Part shown: piece after piece, positions 1 to 7,828 of the stretch | Numbering within the stretch: position 1 is the stretch's first letter | Layout of the letters: each line of letters begins with the position of its first letter | Source: an uncultured Microbacterium sp. | Lineage (GTDB): Bacteria > Actinomycetota > Actinomycetes > Actinomycetales > Microbacteriaceae | DNA length: 64,000 bases | Direction of reading: 5' to 3' | Assembly (NCBI RefSeq): GCF_947489255.1 | Contig: NZ_CANLCY010000004.1 | Span: forward strand, 186,001-250,000 | Notes under the pieces: model-generated | Told to the model about the DNA's origin: nothing | Database searches by the model: none | Seen by the model: only the letters and a program-made list of their open reading frames with translations | Position numbers and translations under genes: made by a program

Positions 1-1
1 C

Positions 2-316
2 GCCGTCACCGTGGTGGCGGCGGCGGGCGGATGGGTCCGCCGCGTGGCGGCGGGGACGCCCTGGCTCGCGACCGCGGGCACCGGCGACGTGCTGGGCGGT
101 GTCCTGGGCGCCCTCACCGCGTCCGCCGTGGCGGCCGGACGCACCGGCGTCGACGACCTCGCCGCGTGCGCGGCGACCGCCGCGTGGGTGCACGGGCGCG
201 CCGGTGTCGTCGCGTCCCTCGCGGTCGGTGGCGGGGGCGGTCCGATCACCGCACTCGACGTCGCCGAGGCTCTGCCGCGGGTCGTCGCGGAGCTGATGCG
301 GGACTCGATCGCATAA
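2..316 (+). CDS. nnrD: ADP-dependent NAD(P)H-hydrate dehydratase, C-terminal part
   Basis: Repairs hydrated NADH/NADPH (NADHX/NADPHX) using ADP; ribokinase-like fold. Only the last ~104 residues are inside the window; the 5' part lies upstream. The visible signature is TAGTGDVLGGVLGAL, the glycine-rich GTGD motif holding the catalytic aspartate. It is followed by an Ala-rich helix with VHGRAG, as usual near the C-terminus. The reading frame is open to the left edge and stops with TAA. Whether the gene also carries the NAXE epimerase domain found in many fused actinobacterial proteins cannot be seen. Confidence 0.85.
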   Translation, partial: AVTVVAAAGGWVRRVAAGTPWLATAGTGDVLGGVLGALTASAVAAGRTGVDDLAACAATAAWVHGRAGVVASLAVGGGGGPITALDVAEALPRVVAELMRDSIA

Positions 317-379
317 CGGTTGTCCCGCCGGCGACGCGGGGGCGGGGGAGCGCGTCCGAGGCGCGCGGGGTGACCCGCT

Positions 380-385
380 TAGGAT
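380..385 (+). promoter_or_regulatory. -10 box of a leaderless promoter (GT87-like gene)
   Basis: TAGGAT ends 6 nt before the GTG start, so transcription should begin at or next to the start codon. No Shine-Dalgarno is present. The same geometry recurs at many genes in the window. Confidence 0.5.
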
Positions 386-391
386 CGGGGG

Positions 392-1699
392 GTGCTGAGG
401 CGTGTCGTTCCCCTGTTGATCGCGTTCGTCGCCGTGCACGTCGTGGTGGGGGTCCTGGGCTACCAGCAGCCCAACGAGCCCATGGGCGACGTGTACCTGG
501 TGTACGAGCCGTGGTCGCGCTGCGCGCTGTTCGGCGGCATCGACGTGACCTCGTGCACGCGCAGCGACACGTGGCAGTGGCCCGGGATCACCGAGAAGTG
601 GATCTACCCGCAGCTCGCTTTCCTGCCGATGACCTTCGCGTGGCTCTTCGCCTGGGCGGTGGGCTACACCCCGGCCTGGGCGATCACCGTCGCCCTCTTC
701 AACCTCATCGCCTTCGTGGTCCTCGTCGGCGCGGGCCGCTCGCGCGGTCGCGTGTCGGCCGCCTGGTTCTGGCTGGCGGCGATCCTGCTCATCGGCCCGG
801 TCGGGATCTACCGCATCGACGGCATCACCGTGCCCTTCGCCATCCTCGGCGGGATCTGGATGCTGCGTCGCCCGTTCCTGGCATCCGTCCTGCTGTCGGT
901 GTCGGTGTGGATGAAGGTGTGGCCGGCGGCCATCCTCGCTGCGGGGCTCGTGGTGGTGCGCCGCCGTCTGGCCCTGGTCTGGGGTGCCGTCGCCGTGTCG
1001 CTGGCGACCATCATCCCCGTGGTCGCGCTCGGCGGAGCGCCCTTCGTCTTCGGGTTCGTAGGGGATCAGACCTCGCGGGGCATCCAGATGGAGGCGCCCG
1101 TCGGCGGGCTCTACATGTTCCTCGCGGCGTTCTACGTCCCCGGGAGCGAGGTGTACTACGACGGCGACGTCCTCACCTTCCAGGTGACCGGACCGGGGGC
1201 CGACGCGGTCATCGCCGCGATGACCCCGATCATGCTCCTGACCATGGTGGCGGTCGCGGCCGTCGGCGTGTGGAAGCTGCGCCACGGGGCGACCTTCCTC
1301 TCGCTCTTCCCGCCGCTGTCGTTGGCATTGGTCACGGCCTTCATCGCCCTGAACAAGGTCGGCTCGCCGCAGTACTACGTCTGGCTGTTCGCGCCGGTGG
1401 TGCTGGGGCTCCTGCTCGACCGTCGCCGTTGGTTCGGCTTCGCGGCCCTCACCCTCGTGATCTCGGGCCTGACGCAGTGGATGTATCCGCTGCTCTACGA
1501 CGGCCTCATGGCGACCCATCCGAATCCCTTCCCCGTGGTGGTGCTCGAGGTGCGCAACCTCCTCGCGCTGGTCCTGCTGGTGTGGGCGATCGTGCGCGTC
1601 GTCCGGGTGCCGGTAGGTCGCGTGCGACCGCCCGCGGGCCTGCGGGAGATCGTGACGGGACGCCGCCCCCTTCCCCCGCGGGTGCCCTCGGGCCGCTGA
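392..1699 (+). CDS. GT87/DUF2029-like membrane glycosyltransferase
   Basis: An integral membrane protein of 435 residues with about ten hydrophobic segments and a short basic C-terminal tail. It resembles the GT-C superfamily (DUF2029, mannosyltransferase-like), which transfers sugars from polyprenyl-phosphate donors outside the membrane. The acidic loop after the first membrane segment (MGDVYLVYEPW) fits the position of the GT-C catalytic aspartate, and NKVGSPQYYVWL late in the protein fits conserved GT87 sequence. It starts with GTG, six bases after a TAGGAT -10 box. The sugar and acceptor cannot be told. A general polytopic membrane protein remains possible. Confidence 0.6.
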   Translation: MLRRVVPLLIAFVAVHVVVGVLGYQQPNEPMGDVYLVYEPWSRCALFGGIDVTSCTRSDTWQWPGITEKWIYPQLAFLPMTFAWLFAWAVGYTPAWAITVALFNLIAFVVLVGAGRSRGRVSAAWFWLAAILLIGPVGIYRIDGITVPFAILGGIWMLRRPFLASVLLSVSVWMKVWPAAILAAGLVVVRRRLALVWGAVAVSLATIIPVVALGGAPFVFGFVGDQTSRGIQMEAPVGGLYMFLAAFYVPGSEVYYDGDVLTFQVTGPGADAVIAAMTPIMLLTMVAVAAVGVWKLRHGATFLSLFPPLSLALVTAFIALNKVGSPQYYVWLFAPVVLGLLLDRRRWFGFAALTLVISGLTQWMYPLLYDGLMATHPNPFPVVVLEVRNLLALVLLVWAIVRVVRVPVGRVRPPAGLREIVTGRRPLPPRVPSGR

Positions 1700-1761
1700 C
1701 CGGCGCGTGACGGGGGAGGGCGGGCCGTGCTCCGCCGGTTCCGCCCCGCCGGGCCGCCCCG

Positions 1762-1767
1762 TAGTCT
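1762..1767 (+). promoter_or_regulatory. -10 box of a leaderless promoter (thiamine-binding protein)
   Basis: TAGTCT ends 6 nt before the ATG at 1774, with no Shine-Dalgarno between, indicating a leaderless mRNA. Confidence 0.5.
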
Positions 1768-1773
1768 CGACGC

Positions 1774-2109
1774 ATGCTCATCGCTTTCTCCGTCGCCCCC
1801 TCCGGCGTCGGCACCGCCGCCGCCGAGAACCCCGACGCCTCGGTGCACGACGCCGTGGCGGCCGCGGTCGCCGTCGTGCGCGCGTCGGGTCTGCCGCACC
1901 GCACGACCTCGATGTTCACCGAGGTCGAGGGGGAGTGGGACGAGGTCTTCGCCGTCGTCAAGGCGGCGACGGATGCCGTGATGCCCTACGGATCGCGCGT
2001 CTCCCTGGTGCTGAAAGCCGACATCCGCCCCGGGCACACGGGCGAGATCGACGGCAAAGTCGAGCGGCTCGAGGAGGCGCTGGAGCGTCGCGAGGGCCGC
2101 GCGGACTGA
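1774..2109 (+). CDS. MTH1187/YkoF-type thiamine-binding protein
   Basis: A small cytoplasmic protein of 111 residues from the MTH1187 family (formerly DUF77), which binds thiamine or related ligands in a ferredoxin-like fold. Family marks are the N-terminal strand LIAFSVAPSGVG, the segment SGLPHRTTSMFTEVEGEWDEVF, and the later strand SRVSLVLKADIRPG. Length matches the usual ~100 residues. It stands alone between the glycosyltransferase and a convergent hypothetical gene, so there is no operon context. Family assignment is firm; the physiological ligand is not shown. Confidence 0.8.
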   Translation: MLIAFSVAPSGVGTAAAENPDASVHDAVAAAVAVVRASGLPHRTTSMFTEVEGEWDEVFAVVKAATDAVMPYGSRVSLVLKADIRPGHTGEIDGKVERLEEALERREGRAD

Positions 2110-2116
2110 GATCGCG

Positions 2117-2587
2117 TCAGATCGCGGGTGGGTCGGTCCAGACGCGCTTGGTGATGGCGGCGACGTCGGCGTCGATGCGCGCGAGGTCGCCGCGCAGGCG
2201 GCTCTCGACGCTGTCGATGGTCGCCTTCAGCCCCGCCTCGACGCTGTCGATCTTCGCGTTGAGTCCGGCTTCGACGCTGTCGATCTTGGCGTTGAGTCCG
2301 GCTTCGACGCTGTCGATCTTCGCGTTGAGTCCGGCTTCGACGCTGTGCAGCTCCATGCGGGTGACGCGACTCTCGGCCATCGACTCGGCGCGCAGGGAAT
2401 CGATGCGCGCCTCGAGGCGGTCGGTGTTCGCGGTGATCACCTTCGTGAGCGAGCCCATGATGAGGTTCGTGCTGAAGGTCATGCCGCCCAAGACGGCGGC
2501 GGCGAAGGTCCCGATCAGGACCCAGACCTGGGGTTCGGTCATCTCCGGCATCCCTTCATTGTGCGGGGGAGGGTTCGAGAGTGCCAC
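2117..2587 (-). CDS. Hypothetical membrane protein with 11-residue coiled-coil repeats
   Basis: I do not recognise a named family. One hydrophobic segment near the N-terminus (VWVLIGTFAAAVLGG) is followed by a long charged helix. The middle holds three nearly identical 11-residue repeats (IDSVEAGLNAK) plus diverged flanking copies. An 11-residue period suggests a hendecad coiled coil projecting from the membrane. The start is uncertain: the GTG at 2587 gives the longest form, and ATG codons at 2551 and 2542 are alternatives. It converges tail to tail with the thiamine-binding gene. Phage holin-like or membrane-scaffold proteins can look like this, but no function is claimed. Confidence 0.6.
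   Translation of the reverse strand: MALSNPPPHNEGMPEMTEPQVWVLIGTFAAAVLGGMTFSTNLIMGSLTKVITANTDRLEARIDSLRAESMAESRVTRMELHSVEAGLNAKIDSVEAGLNAKIDSVEAGLNAKIDSVEAGLKATIDSVESRLRGDLARIDADVAAITKRVWTDPPAI
2205..2346. repeat. 33-bp tandem repeat inside the coiled-coil gene
   Basis: Units at 2238-2270, 2271-2303 and 2304-2336 differ by at most one base. A diverged unit precedes them (2205-2237) and a 10-bp partial copy follows. The period of 33 bp keeps frame and encodes 11 residues, so copy-number change by slippage would alter coiled-coil length without a frameshift. Confidence 0.9.
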
Positions 2588-2739
2588 GGGGTGAGCGGGT
2601 GAAATCCGGCGGTTTTCGGGAAGGGGGAGAGATCGGCCGATCGGCCATCTGGGGAGGAGGGGTGAGCCCGGGAGCGAAACGCGCGAAGGCCCGCGCCGTC
2701 GTCGCCTCGAAACGATTCGACCGGACGTCTGAACGCGGC

Positions 2740-2745
2740 TAACAT
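2740..2745 (+). promoter_or_regulatory. -10 box of a leaderless promoter (MFS gene)
   Basis: TAACAT ends 6 nt before the GTG at 2752. This supports the GTG start over the internal ATG at 2785. Confidence 0.45.
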
Positions 2746-2751
2746 CGACGG

Positions 2752-4032
2752 GTGACCTCTTCGACTCCCTCGAGAGGTGCGGCGATGCGGGCGCTCCTTT
2801 CCCTCGCCATCGGCAGTTTCGGCATCGGCATGACCGAGTTCGTCGTGATGGGCCTGCTGCCCAACATCGCGCGCGAACTCCTGCCCGGCGCCTGGGCGGC
2901 GTCTCCCGACGACGCGATCGCTCAGGCCGGGTGGCTCATCTCGCTCTACGCCCTCGGGGTCGTCGTGGGCGCGCCCACCATCGCGGGGTCGGTCGCGCGC
3001 TTCCCGCGCCACCGCGTGATGATCGTGCTGGCGGTGGCGCTGGCGTTCTTCACGCTGCTGACCGTGATCGCCCCGACGTTCGAGCTCGTCGCGGCATCCC
3101 GGTTCCTCGCGGGACTGCCCCACGGCGCCTACTTCGGGATCGGCGCCCTCGTGGCCGCCGACGCGCTCGGACCGGGCAATCGCGCCAAGGGCGTCGCGTT
3201 CGTGCTGACCGGCCTGACGATCGCCAACGTCGTGGGCGTGCCGCTGGGCACGCTGCTCGGGCAGCAGGTCGGCTGGCGCGCGGCGTTCGCCGTGGTGACC
3301 GCGATCTTCGCCCTGGCGGCGGTCTGCATCGCCCTGTTCGTGCCGTCGCATCCGGGCTCCCCGGGGAGGCGCCTGCGCGACGAGCTGCGCGTGTTCCGGA
3401 TCGGTCAGGTCTGGTTCGCGCTCGGTATCGGGGCGGTCGGCTTCGGCGGCTTCTTCGCGATGTACAGCTACATCGCGCCCATGATCACCGACGTCGCGGG
3501 TCAGCCCGAGTGGGCGGTCTCGCTCGTGCTGGTCCTCGTGGGCGTGGGGATGACGGTCGGCAACATCGTCGGCGGCGCGCTGGCCGACAAAGACCTGCGC
3601 TTCTGGCTGTACGTGGGGCTGATCGCCCTGGGCGCGGCATCCGTCGGTCTGGCGCTGACGGCGACGTGGATCGTGAGCCTCGTCTTCTTCGCCTTCCTCG
3701 TCGCCTTCTGCGGATCGGCCCTGAGCCCGTCGATCCAGACCCGGCTCATGGACGTCGCCGAAGACAACCAGTCCATCGCCGCAGCCCTCAATCACTCCGC
3801 GCTGAACATCGGCAACAGCCTCGGCGCGTTCCTCGGCGGGCTCGCGATCGCCGCGGGACTCGGGTTGGTCGCCCCGGCGTGGGTCGGTGCGGTGCTGGCC
3901 CTGGGCGGGCTCGCGGTGGCGTTCGTGTCGTACCGGGTCGAAGACCGCTCCGGCCGCCATCCCGCGCACCGGATGCCGGCGGCCGAGGCCGCGCAGACCG
4001 CGATCACGGGATCGATCCCGACGCAGCGCTGA
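2752..4032 (+). CDS. MFS transporter, AraJ/DHA1-type exporter
   Basis: A twelve-helix major facilitator protein of 426 residues, of the drug/sugar efflux type (AraJ-like). The first helix shows GSFGIGMTEFVVMGLLPNIA, very typical of this clade. The loop after helix 2 keeps a weak version of the family basic motif (ARFPRHRVM), and helix 5 shows the GxxLG pattern of antiporters. The start is set by the TAACAT -10 box just upstream. Substrate is unknown; this clade includes arabinose, chloramphenicol and purine exporters. It faces the convergent metX gene across two hairpins. Confidence 0.85.
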   Translation: MTSSTPSRGAAMRALLSLAIGSFGIGMTEFVVMGLLPNIARELLPGAWAASPDDAIAQAGWLISLYALGVVVGAPTIAGSVARFPRHRVMIVLAVALAFFTLLTVIAPTFELVAASRFLAGLPHGAYFGIGALVAADALGPGNRAKGVAFVLTGLTIANVVGVPLGTLLGQQVGWRAAFAVVTAIFALAAVCIALFVPSHPGSPGRRLRDELRVFRIGQVWFALGIGAVGFGGFFAMYSYIAPMITDVAGQPEWAVSLVLVLVGVGMTVGNIVGGALADKDLRFWLYVGLIALGAASVGLALTATWIVSLVFFAFLVAFCGSALSPSIQTRLMDVAEDNQSIAAALNHSALNIGNSLGAFLGGLAIAAGLGLVAPAWVGAVLALGGLAVAFVSYRVEDRSGRHPAHRMPAAEAAQTAITGSIPTQR

Positions 4033-4080
4033 GCGCCCACGGAGGGGCCGGCGTGCGCGTCCGCCCGATCGGCGATCGAG

Positions 4081-4131
4081 CGTCCCGGACACGCCGCCGA
4101 CGGCCCGGCCGGGAACGCCGTGTCCGGGACG
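4081..4131. repeat. 51-bp intergenic inverted repeat
   Basis: Perfect 13-bp arms (CGTCCCGGACACG at 4081-4093 and its complement at 4119-4131) enclose a 25-bp GC-rich centre. It lies between the convergent MFS and metX genes. It may act in transcript ends or be a mobile palindrome; no second copy was seen in the window. Confidence 0.7.
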
Positions 4132-4162
4132 GTCACGTGCAGGGGCGGGTGCCGGCGGAAAC

Positions 4163-4185
4163 GGATGCCGGGCCGACCGGCATCC
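4163..4185. terminator. Bidirectional terminator-like hairpin
   Basis: GGATGCCGG (4163-4171) pairs perfectly with CCGGCATCC (4177-4185) around a 5-base loop. It lies 7 bases beyond the metX stop and downstream of the MFS gene. There is no strong U-tract, so termination efficiency is uncertain. Confidence 0.5.
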
Positions 4186-4192
4186 GGGATCG

Positions 4193-5407
4193 TCAGCTCG
4201 CGAGGAGGCGGCGCAGGTGCGTGGCGACGGCGGCGGTCTCGATGAGGAAGCCGTCGTGCCCGAAGTCGCTGGCGAGCACGATCGACCGGTCGCCGTCGAG
4301 GGTGTTCGCCACGCCCCGCGCGATGCGGTGCTGCCCGTCGATGGGGAACAGGCGGTCGCTGTCGATGCCCAGGACGAGGGTCGTGGCGGTGACGCGACCG
4401 AGGGCGTCTTCGACGCCGTCGCGATCGCGTCCGACGTCGTGCGAGTTCATGGCCTCGACGAGGGTCAGGTAGCTGTTCGCGTCGAAGCGGCGGGTGAACT
4501 TGTTGCCGTGGAAGTCGAGGTACGACTCCACCGCGAAGCGTCCGCCGCGCCCGAGCGGGCTGACCCCCGACTGCCACGACCGCTGGAAGCGCTGATTCAG
4601 CTCGGTGGGGCTGCGGTAGTTCAGCAGCGCCATCCGCCGCGCGAGGGCGAGGCCGCGGTGGGGGCCGTCGCCGTCGCCGGCGTCGTAGTACTCGCCACCG
4701 GCGAAGCGGGGATCGACGCGGACGGTGTCCAGCTGCACGGAGTTCAGGGCGATCTGGTCGGCCGTCGTGATCGGCGGGGCTGAAAGGATCGCCGCGCGCG
4801 CGACGCGGTCGGGGTGGCCCACCGCCCACTCCAGGGCGTGCATGCCGCCCATCGACCCGCCCACGACGGCGAACCAGCGGTCGATGCCGAGCGCATCGGC
4901 GAGGGCCGCCTGAGCGGCGACCTGGTCGCGGATGGTGAGGTACGGGAAGCGCGAGGCCCACTCGTACCCGTCGGGCGCGATGCTGGCCGGACCCGTCGAG
5001 CCCTGGCATCCGCCCAGCATGTTGGGGGCGACGACGAACCACCGGTCGGTGTCGATCGCGGCTCCCGGGCCCACGAGATCGCTCCACCAGCCCGCCGTGG
5101 CGTGGCCGGGGCCCGCAGCGCCGCGGACGTGGCTGTCGCCGGTGAGGGCGTGCAGGATCAGGACGGCGTTGTCGCGCTCGGGTGACAGCTCGCCCCACGT
5201 CTCGTAGGCGAGACGCACGTGCGGGAGTGATTCGCCGTTCTCGGTCGTGAAGGGGCCGAACGAGACGAATCGTCGATCGCCGACCGGGTCTCCGTCGCGC
5301 CACGCGCCGGTCGCCGGGGGGCGACCGAGCAGAGACCGCGCGTCGGCCTCCGTCACCGGTGCCGAGGGCACGGTGTCTTCGGAGATCTGCCAGTCCATGG
5401 CATCCAT
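4193..5407 (-). CDS. metX: Homoserine O-acetyltransferase
   Basis: Acetylates L-homoserine with acetyl-CoA, the first committed step of methionine synthesis. It is an alpha/beta hydrolase fold of ~404 residues from the chosen start. Visible marks are the oxyanion segment HALTGDSH, the GCQGSTGP region, the nucleophile elbow VVGGSMGGM with the catalytic serine, and a C-terminal SDFGHDGFLIE that supplies the histidine. The ATG at 5407 is preferred because GGAGAGA lies directly upstream; an open frame extends 27 codons further but has no family sequence. It pairs with metY 0.9 kb away, though an SDR gene separates them. Confidence 0.93.
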   Translation of the reverse strand: MDAMDWQISEDTVPSAPVTEADARSLLGRPPATGAWRDGDPVGDRRFVSFGPFTTENGESLPHVRLAYETWGELSPERDNAVLILHALTGDSHVRGAAGPGHATAGWWSDLVGPGAAIDTDRWFVVAPNMLGGCQGSTGPASIAPDGYEWASRFPYLTIRDQVAAQAALADALGIDRWFAVVGGSMGGMHALEWAVGHPDRVARAAILSAPPITTADQIALNSVQLDTVRVDPRFAGGEYYDAGDGDGPHRGLALARRMALLNYRSPTELNQRFQRSWQSGVSPLGRGGRFAVESYLDFHGNKFTRRFDANSYLTLVEAMNSHDVGRDRDGVEDALGRVTATTLVLGIDSDRLFPIDGQHRIARGVANTLDGDRSIVLASDFGHDGFLIETAAVATHLRRLLAS

Positions 5408-5514
5408 TCTCTCCGGTGTCCGCGGGCGGACGCGGTCTGTTACGACGCCGGAGGACTCGGATGCCGATTGTCCAGCCCCCGTCCGCACCCGGGTGGGATG
5501 GCCATGATCCCGGC

Positions 5515-6213
5515 ATGGCGAACTTCCTTCTCATCGCGGCCTCGAGCGACATCGGCCAGGCGACGGCGACACGACTGAGCGACGCGGGACACCACGTCGT
5601 GACCACCGCGCGGGATTCCTCGCGCATCGACCCCGATTTCACTCTCGACGCCACCGACTTCGACGCGGTCGACAAGGTCGTCGCGGAGGCGGGGGAGCTC
5701 GACGGCATCGCGGTCTTCGCGGGGTCGATGCTGCTCAAGCCCGCGCACCTGACCTCGCGCGCGCAGTACGACGAGCTCATCGCGGCCTCGCTCACGACCG
5801 CGTTCGCCGCGGTGCGGGCGGCCGGCGCCCACATGCGCGACGGGGGAGCGGTGGTGCTGGTGTCGTCGGCGGCGGCGCTGGCGGGCCTGCCGAACCACGA
5901 CGGGATCGCGGCGGCCAAGGCCGGCGTGATCGGGCTGACCCTGTCGGCCGCCGCGAGCTACGCCGCACACGGGCTGCGCGTGAACGCGGTCGCCCCGGGG
6001 CTCGTGCAGACGCGGCTGACCGAGAAGCTCACCTCGAGCGACATGTCGCGCAAGGTGTCGGAGGCGATGCACCCTCTCGGCCGGCTCGGCGAGCCTGACG
6101 ATGTGGCCCGCGCGGTGGAGTTCCTGCTCGCCCCGGAGAACGCGTGGATGACGGGACAGGTGCTCGGCGTCGACGGCGGCCTCGGCAGTCTGCGTCCGCG
6201 GCAGAAGATCTGA
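5515..6213 (+). CDS. SDR-family protein lacking the catalytic tyrosine
   Basis: A Rossmann-fold protein of the short-chain dehydrogenase/reductase family, 232 residues. The cofactor motif is AASSDIG instead of TGxxxGIG. Ser remains in the VVLVSS strand, but the YxxxK site reads IAAAK: Ile replaces the catalytic Tyr while Lys is kept. The C-terminal RVNAVAPGLVQTRL and GQVLGVDGG segments are canonical. The loss of Tyr argues against ordinary reductase chemistry; it could be a divergent isomerase-type or non-catalytic member. It is divergent from metX and is followed by a large palindrome. Confidence 0.8.
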   Translation: MANFLLIAASSDIGQATATRLSDAGHHVVTTARDSSRIDPDFTLDATDFDAVDKVVAEAGELDGIAVFAGSMLLKPAHLTSRAQYDELIAASLTTAFAAVRAAGAHMRDGGAVVLVSSAAALAGLPNHDGIAAAKAGVIGLTLSAAASYAAHGLRVNAVAPGLVQTRLTEKLTSSDMSRKVSEAMHPLGRLGEPDDVARAVEFLLAPENAWMTGQVLGVDGGLGSLRPRQKI

Positions 6214-6221
6214 CCGCCGCG

Positions 6222-6285
6222 GCGTGAGTCGCCAAGTTTTGTCGCTTTCCGGTAGCCGAAAGCGACGAAAACCGGCGACTCACGC
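6222..6285. repeat. 64-bp palindromic repeat element, copy 1
   Basis: Outer arms GCGTGAGTCGCC (6222-6233) and GGCGACTCACGC (6274-6285) match perfectly. The inner arms around GTCGCTTTC/GAAAGCGAC also pair, so the unit can fold into one long hairpin. A related, more diverged unit lies at 57915-57977. This suggests a dispersed REP-like family rather than a gene-specific terminator. Confidence 0.75.
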
Positions 6286-6304
6286 GGGAGGGACGAGGAA
6301 GCGT

Positions 6305-6329
6305 CCCGCCCCGAGGGAACCGGGGCGGG
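6305..6329 (-). terminator. metY terminator hairpin
   Basis: CCCGCCCCG (6305-6313) and CGGGGCGGG (6321-6329) form a 9-bp GC stem with a 7-base loop, 20 bases past the metY stop. The U-tract is weak. Confidence 0.5.
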
Positions 6330-6349
6330 GCGTTCCGTGCGGGCGCGGG

Positions 6350-7672
6350 TCAGGCGCGCGCGGCCTCCGACAGGCGACGCGCGGCGGCGAGGGCCTGGTC
6401 GAGGTCGGCCTTGAGGTCGTCGATGTTCTCCAGACCCACCGACAGGCGCACCAGCCCGGGGGTGACCCCGGCGGTCAGCTGCTGCTCGGGCGTGAGCTGC
6501 GAGTGGGTGGTGGATGCCGGGTGGATGACGAGGGAGCGCACGTCGCCGATGTTGGCGAGGTGGCTGAACAGCGACAGCGCGTTGACGAACTCGCGGCCCG
6601 CCTCGACGCCGCCCTTGAGCTCGAACGACAGCACCGCGCCGACGCCCTTGGGGGCGTAGTTGTTGGCGGCGGCGTACCAGGGCGAGGTGGGAAGGCCCGA
6701 GTAGTTCACGGTCGCGACGTCGGGGTGCGACTCGAGCCACTCCGCGATCTCCTGCGCGTTCTGGACGTGGCGCTCGATGCGCAGCGACAGGGTCTCGATG
6801 CCCTGGATGAGCTGCCAGGCGCTCTGCGGGGCGATCGAGGCGCCGAGGTCGCGCAGCAGCTGCACGCGGGCCTTGATGATGTACGCGAGACCGTCGCCCA
6901 CCGCCTGCGTGTACACGGCGCCGTGGTACGAGGGGTCGGGGGTGGTCAGGCCCGGGAAGCGGTCGGAGTGCTCGGACCACGCGAACGTCCCGCCGTCGAC
7001 GATGACCCCGCCGATCGTGGTGCCGTGACCGCCGAGGAACTTGGTCGCCGAGTGGACGATGATGTCGGCGCCGTGCTCGAAGGGGCGGATGAGGTACGGG
7101 GTGGCGATCGTGTTGTCGACGATGAGCGGCACGCCCGCCTCGTGAGCGACGTCGGCGACGGAGCGGATGTCGAGGACGTTGATCTTGGGGTTGCCGATGG
7201 TCTCGGCGAAGAACAGCTTGGTGTTCGGGCGCACCGCCGCGCGCCACGCCTCGGGGTCGTCCTGGTTCTCGACGAAGGTCGTCTCGATGCCGAGCTTGGC
7301 GAGGGTGTATTTGAAGAGGTTGTACGTGCCGCCGTAGATCGAGCTCGACGACACGATGTGGTCGCCGGCCTGGGCGATGTTGAGCACGGCGAAGGTCTCG
7401 GCCGCCTGGCCGCTGGCGACGAGGAGGGCGCCGGTGCCGCCCTCGAGGCCCGCGACGCGCTGCTCGACGACGTCTTGCGTGGGGTTCTGGATGCGCGTGT
7501 AGATGTTGCCGAACTCGGCGAGCGCGAACAGGTTCGCGGCGTGGTCGGCATTATCGAACACGTACGAGGTCGTCTGGTAGATCGGCGTGGCGCGCGCCTT
7601 GGTGACCGGATCGGGCTGAGCGCCCGTGTGGATCTGCTTGGTCTCGAAACGCCAGTTCTCGGGTGCCGACAT
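6350..7672 (-). CDS. metY: O-acetylhomoserine sulfhydrylase
   Basis: A PLP enzyme of the Cys/Met metabolism family, 440 residues. It converts O-acetylhomoserine plus sulfide or methanethiol to homocysteine or methionine. Marks are the N-terminal [29 protein letters not shown] (shown across two stretches of the family block), [12 protein letters not shown], the strand [12 protein letters not shown], and [10 protein letters not shown] with the PLP-binding lysine. The length near 440 and the insert with [22 protein letters not shown] favour MetY over MetB or MetC. It completes the direct sulfhydrylation route with metX. I found no SAM riboswitch in its leader. Confidence 0.92.
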   Translation of the reverse strand: MSAPENWRFETKQIHTGAQPDPVTKARATPIYQTTSYVFDNADHAANLFALAEFGNIYTRIQNPTQDVVEQRVAGLEGGTGALLVASGQAAETFAVLNIAQAGDHIVSSSSIYGGTYNLFKYTLAKLGIETTFVENQDDPEAWRAAVRPNTKLFFAETIGNPKINVLDIRSVADVAHEAGVPLIVDNTIATPYLIRPFEHGADIIVHSATKFLGGHGTTIGGVIVDGGTFAWSEHSDRFPGLTTPDPSYHGAVYTQAVGDGLAYIIKARVQLLRDLGASIAPQSAWQLIQGIETLSLRIERHVQNAQEIAEWLESHPDVATVNYSGLPTSPWYAAANNYAPKGVGAVLSFELKGGVEAGREFVNALSLFSHLANIGDVRSLVIHPASTTHSQLTPEQQLTAGVTPGLVRLSVGLENIDDLKADLDQALAAARRLSEAARA

Positions 7673-7815
7673 GGCTGCTCCTCAGGTTCTGAGAGGCCGA
7701 GCGGTCGCCCTGGCCTGCTGCGAGCGTAGACACGGGTGAAATCCCCGACAACCACGGAGGAAACTCGCCGTCACACAGGACTCCCGCCGACGCGGCCGGT
7801 GTCGGAGGGGAGCAG

Positions 7816-7821
7816 TAGCGT
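7816..7821 (+). promoter_or_regulatory. -10 box of a leaderless promoter (SDR gene)
   Basis: TAGCGT ends 7 nt before the ATG at 7829, with no ribosome-binding site, and so fixes the start of the SDR gene. Confidence 0.45.
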
Positions 7822-7828
7822 GGATGCC

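Noticed and set aside
2205..2346. CRISPR-like array
   Set aside because: Repeats are contiguous in-frame coding units without spacers.
5407..5488. N-terminal extension of metX to 5488
   Set aside because: The extra 27 codons show no family similarity and the ATG at 5407 has a GGAGAGA site.
7673..7828. SAM or cobalamin riboswitch in the metY leader
   Set aside because: No conserved SAM-I, SAM-II or SAM-IV core could be recognised in this region or upstream of metX.
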